Shown here one piece after another: positions 35,724-40,285 of a stretch of DNA of 40,285 bases. Position 1 is the first letter of the stretch. The number at the start of each line of letters is the position of its first letter. Under the pieces are notes generated by a model. The model made no database searches and was not told the origin of the DNA. It was given only the letters and a program-made list of their open reading frames with translations. This DNA comes from Rhodococcus sp. IEGM 1379 (lineage in GTDB: Bacteria; Actinomycetota; Actinomycetes; Mycobacteriales; Mycobacteriaceae): contig NZ_JASHKR010000034.1 in the NCBI RefSeq assembly GCF_030056815.1, positions 1-40,285 of the forward strand, written 5' to 3'. Made by a program: the position numbers and the translations under genes.

Positions 35724-35790
35724 CAGTAACGCGCACAACGCTGACCGTGTCAGTAACGAGCACAACGCTGACCGTGTCAGTAACGAGCAC
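35724..35790. repeat. 27-bp tandem repeat spanning the pdtaS stop codon
   Basis: Full copies lie at 35724-35750 and 35751-35777 (one mismatch), and a 13-bp partial copy at 35778-35790. On the minus strand each repeats the last codons and the TGA of pdtaS (CGTTACTGA), so the gene end is copied twice downstream of the real stop. Confidence 0.93.
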
Positions 35791-37279
35791 TCCGCCGTCC
35801 GAGTGGCACACGCAATACCGCGTCGGTACCGCCGCCGCTTCCCGGATGCAATCCCAGAGAACCGCCCAACTCCGCTCCCAGCAGAGTTCGCACGATCTGC
35901 AGGCCCAGGCGGTCGGACTTCTCGAGATTGAATCCCGCCGGTAATCCCCGGCCGTTGTCGTGAATGATCACGTCGAGCCACCGGGCCGATCGCTCGGCAC
36001 TGAGCGTGACCGTGCCCTCGATACCCGGATCGAAAGCGTGCTCGATTGCGTTCTGCACCAACTCCGTCAACACCATCACCAGTGGTGTCGCACGTTCGGC
36101 AGAAAAGACCCCGAAGCTTCCCTCGCGCCGAATCGTCACGGGCGCACCGACTCCCGCCACGTCGGAGAGCATCGGAACCAACCGGTCGATTACCTCGTCG
36201 AGGTTGACTTCTTCGTCCACCGACATCGACAACGTGTCATGTACCAATGCAATAGAACTGACGCGTCGGACCGATTCGGTCAACGCCTGTCGCGCCTCGT
36301 CGTTACTGGTGCGGCGAGCCTGCAAACGCAGGAGCGCCGCGACGGTCTGCAGGTTGTTCTTCACTCGATGATGAATCTCGCGAATTGTCGCGTCCTTGCT
36401 GAGCAAGGCCCGATCACGACGCTTCACTTCGGTGACATCACGAACGACGACAGCGGCCCCCACGTGACGACCGCCCGGCTTGAGAACCAACGCCCGCAGC
36501 AGTACCGTGGCACCGCGCGCTTCGATCTCCATCCGTCGACCAGGCTTGTCCGCCAACGTATCTCGGATGTATCCGGCTACTTCCTGCGATTCGAACGGGT
36601 CCGTCACCAATACTCGCGTCACCGCGGCAAGATCCTGACCCACCAAGTCCGAACTCAACCCCATCCGGTGATACGCGGACAACGCATTCGGGCTCGCGTA
36701 CACAACCGTCCCCTCGGTGTCGAGCCTGATGAAACCGTCGCCGGCACGCGGACTGGAGTTGGTGTCCGAGCGCGACTCACGAATCGGAAACGTACCGTCG
36801 CTGATCATCTGGCACAGGTCCGCGGCGCAATCGAGATACGCCACTTCCAACGGACTCTGTGCCCGCTGATTCGACAGGTTGGTATCGCGACTGAGCGCGG
36901 CGATGACGCGACCGTCCAACCGCACCGGCACGGCTTCACGGCGCGGCGGCATACCCTCACGCCAGTCCGCATCTTCGGCTCGGACAACCCGCCCTTCGAT
37001 CAACGCGCGCAACACCTGAGGGTGCTCCGACTCCGACACCACAGTCCCGACGGCATCCTCCGGGAAAGCTGTCGACGCCGTCGTCGGGCGACAATGCGCA
37101 ACACAGATAATCGAACCGGCAGACTCGGATTCCTCGGATTCGGTGGCGACCCACAACAGGACGTCCGCGAAGGACAGATCCGCAAGAAGTTGCCATTCGC
37201 CGACTACGCGTTGAAGGTGATCGACTGCCGCACCGGGCAGGTCGGTATGTTCGGCCAGCAGGTCACTGAGTGTGGACAT
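35777..37279 (-). CDS. pdtaS: Sensor histidine kinase PdtaS
   Basis: 500 residues. An N-terminal GAF-like domain (about 1-150) is followed by a PAS domain (about 180-285; FIRLDTEGTVVYASPNALSAYHRMG), then a HisKA_2 dimerisation domain with EIHHRVKNNLQTVAALLRLQ (candidate phospho-His H303) and a HATPase domain (LTELVQNAIEHAF, DNGRGLP, GLQIVRTLL, GSGGGTDAVLRV). No membrane segment is present, so it is cytosolic. PdtaS phosphorylates the antiterminator PdtaR, which acts on RNA; pdtaR is not in this window, as in mycobacteria. Position beside whiB1 and the biotinyl-protein gene supports the name. The ATG at 37279 is used. The stop is embedded in a 27-bp tandem repeat. Confidence 0.93.
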   Translation of the reverse strand: MSTLSDLLAEHTDLPGAAVDHLQRVVGEWQLLADLSFADVLLWVATESEESESAGSIICVAHCRPTTASTAFPEDAVGTVVSESEHPQVLRALIEGRVVRAEDADWREGMPPRREAVPVRLDGRVIAALSRDTNLSNQRAQSPLEVAYLDCAADLCQMISDGTFPIRESRSDTNSSPRAGDGFIRLDTEGTVVYASPNALSAYHRMGLSSDLVGQDLAAVTRVLVTDPFESQEVAGYIRDTLADKPGRRMEIEARGATVLLRALVLKPGGRHVGAAVVVRDVTEVKRRDRALLSKDATIREIHHRVKNNLQTVAALLRLQARRTSNDEARQALTESVRRVSSIALVHDTLSMSVDEEVNLDEVIDRLVPMLSDVAGVGAPVTIRREGSFGVFSAERATPLVMVLTELVQNAIEHAFDPGIEGTVTLSAERSARWLDVIIHDNGRGLPAGFNLEKSDRLGLQIVRTLLGAELGGSLGLHPGSGGGTDAVLRVPLGRRSARY

Positions 37280-37287
37280 CGCTGCGC

Positions 37288-37503
37288 TTAGGAGATCACT
37301 GCGATCAGGTCACCCTGCTGAATGACGTCGCCTACCTTGACACCCACCGTGGTGACCGTTCCCGGAACTTCTGCCAAGACCGGGATTTCCATCTTCATGG
37401 ACTCGAGGATGACCAAGGTGTCACCGTCGGCCACCACGTCTCCTTCGCTCACGACTACCTGGTAGACCGTCGAAACCATCTCGGCGCGCACGTCTTCTGC
37501 CAT
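37288..37503 (-). CDS. Biotin/lipoyl carrier protein (TB7.3-like)
   Basis: 71 residues forming a single biotinyl/lipoyl domain. The modification site is ESMKMEIPV with K37, and the flanking glycines in VSEGDVVADGDTLVILES and VKVGDVIQQGDLIAV mark the two half-barrels. The MKM context indicates biotin rather than lipoate. Its carboxylase partner is not nearby, so it is a free-standing biotinylated protein like TB7.3 (Rv3221c, recalled). ATG 37503 has GTGAGG about 7 nt upstream; the longer frame to 37758 is spurious. It is 8 bp upstream of pdtaS on the same strand, so they are probably co-transcribed, and it is divergent from the bL37 gene. Confidence 0.92.
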   Translation of the reverse strand: MAEDVRAEMVSTVYQVVVSEGDVVADGDTLVILESMKMEIPVLAEVPGTVTTVGVKVGDVIQQGDLIAVIS

Positions 37504-37632
37504 CGTGAACCTCACTTCGCTAAAGAAAACCAGTGGTACCGCGTCGTCGGAACACCCGATCGACCTGCCAATGGAACCACACCCACGAGGGCGTGAAAGA
37601 ATGATGCGAAAGAAACAGAAGGGAGACCAATC

Positions 37633-37707
37633 ATGGGTAAGCGCGGTCGTAAGAAGCGTAGCCGTAAGGGCAACAAAGCAAACCATGGCAAGCGTCCAAA
37701 CGCCTGA
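37633..37707 (+). CDS. 24-residue large-subunit ribosomal protein bL37
   Basis: A 24-codon gene, MGKRGRKKRSRKGN at the N-terminus and KANHGKRPNA at the C-terminus, with AGGGAG 8 nt before the ATG. The composition (more than a third Lys/Arg, ending in KANHGKRPNA) matches bL37, the tiny actinobacterial ribosomal protein first seen in mycobacterial ribosome structures; recalled, not searched. It should be an unstructured rRNA-binding peptide of the 50S subunit. It is divergent from the biotinyl-protein gene (129-bp gap) and is closed by a perfect 21-bp hairpin. The gene is too short for usual length cut-offs. Confidence 0.9.
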   Translation: MGKRGRKKRSRKGNKANHGKRPNA

Positions 37708-37721
37708 CATGTAATGCAGCA

Positions 37722-37769
37722 AACGACAGAGGGTGGGGAAGCAATCACGCTTCCCCACCCTCTGTCGTT
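37722..37769. terminator. Bidirectional terminator between bL37 and rshA
   Basis: A perfect 21-bp stem (37722-37742 with 37749-37769) with a 6-nt loop AATCAC lies between the convergent genes bL37 and rshA. It lacks a long T-run, but stem length and position make termination in both directions likely. Confidence 0.85.
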
Positions 37770-37797
37770 ACGCCCTACTCAGACGCCCACTGACCGA

Positions 37798-38079
37798 CTA
37801 ATTGTCTGTTTTGGTACTCGTTATGACGATGGTGCGCCGCAACTCGATGGTGAGCCGCTGACGCAGGCTTTCCGGTGCGTGGTCACCGCCGCACTTGCGG
37901 CTGATCAAGCTCTTGACCTTCTCCTCGATCCCGTAGGCCGCGAGGCAGGATCCGCAATCGTCGATGTGCCGCTGCAGACGCGCCCGACTGGCGTCGTCGC
38001 ACTCACCGTCGAGCATCAACCACACGTCAGCGATAACCGCCGAGCAGTCGAGCCGTTCGAATTCGTCCTGCGTGCTCAT
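37798..38079 (-). CDS. rshA: Zinc-associated anti-sigma factor RshA/RsrA
   Basis: 93 residues with the ZAS motif H38-x3-C42-x2-C45 ([13 protein letters not shown]) plus upstream cysteines C12 and C27 and C63. Under reducing conditions zinc-bound RshA/RsrA holds SigH; disulfide stress forms a disulfide, expels zinc and frees the sigma factor. The ATG overlaps the sigH stop as ATGA, giving coupled synthesis with its target. It ends 29 bp before a strong bidirectional hairpin. The motif and the neighbour make the assignment firm. Confidence 0.93.
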   Translation of the reverse strand: MSTQDEFERLDCSAVIADVWLMLDGECDDASRARLQRHIDDCGSCLAAYGIEEKVKSLISRKCGGDHAPESLRQRLTIELRRTIVITSTKTDN

Positions 38080-38774
38080 CGAGTGACACCTTCCGCCTCG
38101 GCAGCAGCATCCGTGCTTGTGACACTGGTGCCGCCGCGGTTGAATCCGCGTTCCTTCGCGACATCTGCGAGCAATCCGCGCAACTGCTTCCGCCCACGAT
38201 GCAGCCGTGACATCACCGTTCCGATCGGTGTGCCCATGATCTCTGCGATTTCCTTGTACGGGAATCCTTCGACATCTGCGTAGTACACCGCCATCCGGAA
38301 TTCTTCGGGAAGTGCCTGCAGTGCCGCTTTGATGTCGTCGTCGGGAAGCGCGTCGAGAGCCTCGACCTCGGCCGAACGCAGCCCTGTGGAGGTGTGCTCC
38401 GCCGTGGCCGCCAACTGCCAGTCGGTGATTTCGTCGGTCGGATACTGCGCCGGCTGACGCTGCTTCTTCCGGTACGAGTTGATGTAGGTATTGGTGAGAA
38501 TCCGGTACAGCCACGCCTTGAGGTTGGTTCCGTCGCGGAACGAACGAAAAGCGGTGTACGCCTTGACGTATGTCTCCTGAACCAGATCCTCGGCATCAGC
38601 AGGATTGCGCGTCATGCGCAACGCAGCACCGTACAGCTGATCAAGCAGAGGCAATGCGTCGCGCTCGAAACGCGCGATCAACTCGTCCTGGCTTTCGGGC
38701 GTTTCGGATACCGCAGCGTCAGAAGGTTCGCTGACCTCTGGCTGTTCATCCTTGGGCCGGTCGTGTTCCAGCAC
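38076..38774 (-). CDS. sigH: ECF sigma factor SigH (thiol-oxidative stress), short form
   Basis: 232 residues from GTG 38774. Region 2: [37 protein letters not shown] and [28 protein letters not shown]. Region 4: [52 protein letters not shown]. The sequence is close to mycobacterial SigH and Streptomyces SigR, which direct thioredoxin, mycothiol and protein-quality genes from GGAAC/GTT promoters. AAGGGA lies about 7 nt before GTG 38774. The same frame continues 30 codons upstream to a second GTG (38864) that also has its own ribosome-binding site, so two products are possible. The gene is co-translated with rshA. Confidence 0.93.
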   Translation of the reverse strand: MLEHDRPKDEQPEVSEPSDAAVSETPESQDELIARFERDALPLLDQLYGAALRMTRNPADAEDLVQETYVKAYTAFRSFRDGTNLKAWLYRILTNTYINSYRKKQRQPAQYPTDEITDWQLAATAEHTSTGLRSAEVEALDALPDDDIKAALQALPEEFRMAVYYADVEGFPYKEIAEIMGTPIGTVMSRLHRGRKQLRGLLADVAKERGFNRGGTSVTSTDAAAEAEGVTR

Positions 38775-38864
38775 TCTGATCCCTTCGCTCGCCGTAGGGA
38801 TCAAGGTTACCGCCAACACAAGTTCCGACCTATGGGCCGGTAGTGGCTCCTGCACAGCCAGCAC
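38775..38864 (-). other. In-frame N-terminal extension of SigH (candidate long isoform SigH')
   Basis: Thirty codons join GTG 38864 to the SigH start at 38774. GTG 38864 is preceded by AAGGAG (38870-38875) with a 5-nt gap, a better site than that of the short form. The encoded segment ([17 protein letters not shown], then [13 protein letters not shown]) has no recognised domain. In Streptomyces coelicolor a longer, unstable SigR' made from a SigR-driven promoter gives feedback control; this arrangement looks similar. Isoform use is inference. Confidence 0.5.
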
Positions 38865-38900
38865 GGTCGCTCCTTCGATAGTTCACGGTGATCAACCAGT

Positions 38901-38930
38901 ACCAACACAGCTCGTCCCGACTCTGTTCCC
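38901..38930 (-). promoter_or_regulatory. SigH-type autoregulatory promoter
   Basis: On the minus strand, -35 GGGAAC (38925-38930) and -10 GTTGGT (38901-38906) are 18 bp apart, matching the SigH/SigR consensus (sGGAAC, N17-22, sGTTs). Transcription would start near 38893, about 30 nt before the long-form GTG at 38864, leaving just enough leader for its ribosome-binding site. Confidence 0.7.
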
Positions 38931-38961
38931 GCGTGAGTCAACGCCCACATAGAGTGACCGA

Positions 38962-39456
38962 ATGGCCGGAACTGCGACCCCTGCGACCACACTCCTCGAG
39001 AAGTCGAAGACCCCACACCACATCCACAGCTACGACCACGATCCCCGCGCCGAATCGTTCGGCGACGAAGCCGTGGCAGCGCTCTCGTCATCAACCGGTG
39101 TCGAAGCCGCGCAGATCTTCAAGACGCTGGTGATCAAACTTGATACGGGCAAACTTGCAGTCGCAGTACTGCCGGTCCCGGCCAAGCTGTCCTTGAAAGC
39201 CGCTGCCGGCGCCCTCGGCGCGAGCAAAGCCGTCATGGCGGAACGCGCCGATGCCGAACGATCGAGCGGGTACGTCTTCGGCGGAATCTCCCCCTTGGGG
39301 CAGCGCAAGAAACTGCCGACCGTCATCGATTCCTCCGTACTGAGCTGGGATCGTGTTCTGTGCAGCGCTGGTCGACGCGGACTCGAAATCGAGCTTGCTC
39401 CAAACGATCTCGGCAATCTCAGTGAAGCAGTGTTCGCCGAGATCACCGCAGGCTGA
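38962..39456 (+). CDS. ybaK: YbaK/EbsC-type Cys-tRNA(Pro) deacylase
   Basis: 164 residues of the YbaK/ProX editing family: TPHHIHSYDHDP near the N-terminus, VEAAQIFKTLVI with the substrate-positioning lysine, KAAAGALGASKAVMA, and GYVFGGISPLGQRKKLPTVID. These proteins hydrolyse Cys mis-attached to tRNA(Pro). The gene is complete, divergent from sigH, with about 97 bp between the long sigH start and this ATG. Confidence 0.9.
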   Translation: MAGTATPATTLLEKSKTPHHIHSYDHDPRAESFGDEAVAALSSSTGVEAAQIFKTLVIKLDTGKLAVAVLPVPAKLSLKAAAGALGASKAVMAERADAERSSGYVFGGISPLGQRKKLPTVIDSSVLSWDRVLCSAGRRGLEIELAPNDLGNLSEAVFAEITAG

Positions 39457-39515
39457 CAGACAAGATCCACGCGTTTTGCCCCATTCCCACTAAACGGGCA
39501 GTACGGTCTGAAATT

Positions 39516-40229
39516 ATGCCGACCACACGACGAACAGTGTTTGCCCTCCTGACAGCGACTGCGGCACTCACCGTTTCACTGACCGCATGCGGAAGTTCCG
39601 ACAGCGCAACCAAAGAAGTCACCGTCGTCGGAACTGGCGAGGTTCGCGGGGCTCCGGACATCCTGACTGCCGGCATCGGCGTCGAAGTTGTCGCGCCCGA
39701 CGTCAGCGGCGCTGTGTCGCAATCGAACGAGAAAGCGCGCGCGATGATCGACGCCATGGTTGCTGCGGGAGTGGCTGCCGAGGACGTCCAGACGAGCGAT
39801 CTGTCCGTTCAACCGCAGTACGACGGTAACCCGTACGGCGGCGGCAACGTGACGGGATACCGCGCCACCAACTCGGTGCGGATCATCGTCCGTCAGCTGG
39901 ACAAGGCGTCCGGGGTTCTCGATGCGGGTATCGCAGCCGGTGGCAATGCGGCCCGCCTGAACACCGTGGCTTTCGACATCGACGACGATTCCAAGCTCCT
40001 CGCAGATGCTCGCACCCGCGCTTTCCAGGACGCGAAGACCCGAGCTGAGCAGTACGCGGACCTGTCCGGGACGTCGCTGTCGAACGTCGTCACCATCACC
40101 GAAGCGCACAACACCACCGGCAACCAAGACATGATGCGTTCCCCGAGCGCCTCGATGTCGGACATGATGATCGCTCCCGGCACCCAACAGGTGTCCTTCG
40201 AGGTCACTGTGACGTGGTCACTCGACTAG
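39516..40229 (+). CDS. SIMPL-domain (DUF541) lipoprotein
   Basis: 237 residues. A signal peptide (RRTVFALLTATAALTVSLTAC) with lipobox LTAC at residues 22-25 predicts a lipid anchor on C25. The mature part shows the SIMPL/DUF541 pattern: VTVVGTGEVRGAPDILTAGIGVEVVA, VQTSDLSVQPQYD and YRATNSVRIIVRQLDKASGVLDAGIAAGGN near the middle, then ARTRAFQDAKTRAEQYADLSG. Function of this family is poorly known; some members help stress or periplasm homeostasis. The stop lies inside a 25-bp tandem repeat that copies the gene end. A 59-bp gap follows ybaK, so co-transcription is possible. Confidence 0.9.
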   Translation: MPTTRRTVFALLTATAALTVSLTACGSSDSATKEVTVVGTGEVRGAPDILTAGIGVEVVAPDVSGAVSQSNEKARAMIDAMVAAGVAAEDVQTSDLSVQPQYDGNPYGGGNVTGYRATNSVRIIVRQLDKASGVLDAGIAAGGNAARLNTVAFDIDDDSKLLADARTRAFQDAKTRAEQYADLSGTSLSNVVTITEAHNTTGNQDMMRSPSASMSDMMIAPGTQQVSFEVTVTWSLD

Positions 40230-40285
40230 AACTGTGACGTGGTCACTCGACTAGAACTGTGACGTGGTCACTCGACTAGAACTGT
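40207..40285. repeat. 25-bp tandem repeat spanning the SIMPL stop codon, continuing off the window
   Basis: Three identical copies (40207-40231, 40232-40256, 40257-40281) and the first 4 bases of a fourth reach the window end. Each contains the terminal codons and TAG of the lipoprotein gene, and a small GTGAC-gtg-GTCAC hairpin. The true copy number is unknown. Confidence 0.95.

Noticed and set aside
35960-37291. 443-codon plus-strand open frame opposite pdtaS
   Set aside because: Shadow of the histidine kinase gene; low-complexity Arg/His composition and no ribosome-binding site.

Overview
The window is high-G+C actinobacterial DNA, almost certainly from a Rhodococcus of the erythropolis/qingshengii group or a close mycolate-containing relative. 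Support comes from WhiB1, PdtaS, an AdnA/AdnB helicase-nuclease pair, mycothiol-type proteins, the DUF3107 and DUF3152 families, the 24-residue ribosomal protein bL37, and a gene order that (recalled, not searched) matches the Mycobacterium tuberculosis block running roughly from Rv3200c to the sigH/YbaK region. No rRNA, tRNA, insertion sequence, phage gene or CRISPR array was seen.

Layout. 1-8812: the end of a two-helix K+ channel gene, a DoxX-like membrane protein, the DNA end-processing pair adnA-adnB, an alpha/beta hydrolase and an alkyltransferase-like DNA repair protein. 8827-23167: an accessory-looking block for nitrate assimilation, absent from this position in the M. tuberculosis order. 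It holds a MobA-MoeA fusion, a mycothiol-dependent isomerase-like protein, a CbiX-type chelatase, the NnaR-type HemD/winged-helix regulator, NirD, NirB, a NasB-like flavoprotein, the nitrate reductase, NarK, a CynX/NimT transporter and its divergent GntR regulator. 23171-40229: the conserved block resumes with a TIGR02569 protein, MoeZ, a DUF3152 zincin-like protein, a TetR regulator, DUF3107, a ferritin-like protein, RhlE, a PQQ-like protein, ParA, a histidine phosphatase, a GNAT acetyltransferase, a membrane protein, a lipid-kinase-like protein, WhiB1, PdtaS, a biotinyl/lipoyl carrier, bL37, RshA, SigH, YbaK and a SIMPL lipoprotein.

How the genes work together. NarK brings in nitrate, the molybdenum reductase with its NasB-like electron donor makes nitrite, and NirBD makes ammonium. 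The chelatase supplies siroheme, MobA-MoeA supplies the bis-MGD cofactor, and NnaR probably controls the set. narK, nasC, nasB and nirB are chained by 4-base ATGA overlaps and nirD/nnaR by a GTGA overlap, so the block is built for translational coupling. SigH/RshA form the thiol-oxidative stress switch.

Most unusual points: (i) sigH has two well-placed ribosome sites, with a SigH-type promoter only before the longer form, resembling the SigR/SigR' isoform circuit of Streptomyces; (ii) several genes carry short tandem duplications that copy their last codons and stop codon; (iii) rhlE has no in-frame ATG, GTG or TTG upstream of its conserved Q motif and seems to start at CTG, beside a hairpin covering part of its ribosome-binding site; (iv) the 24-codon bL37 gene is easily missed; (v) nirD ends in a 15-bp, four-copy repeat encoding a pentapeptide tail.
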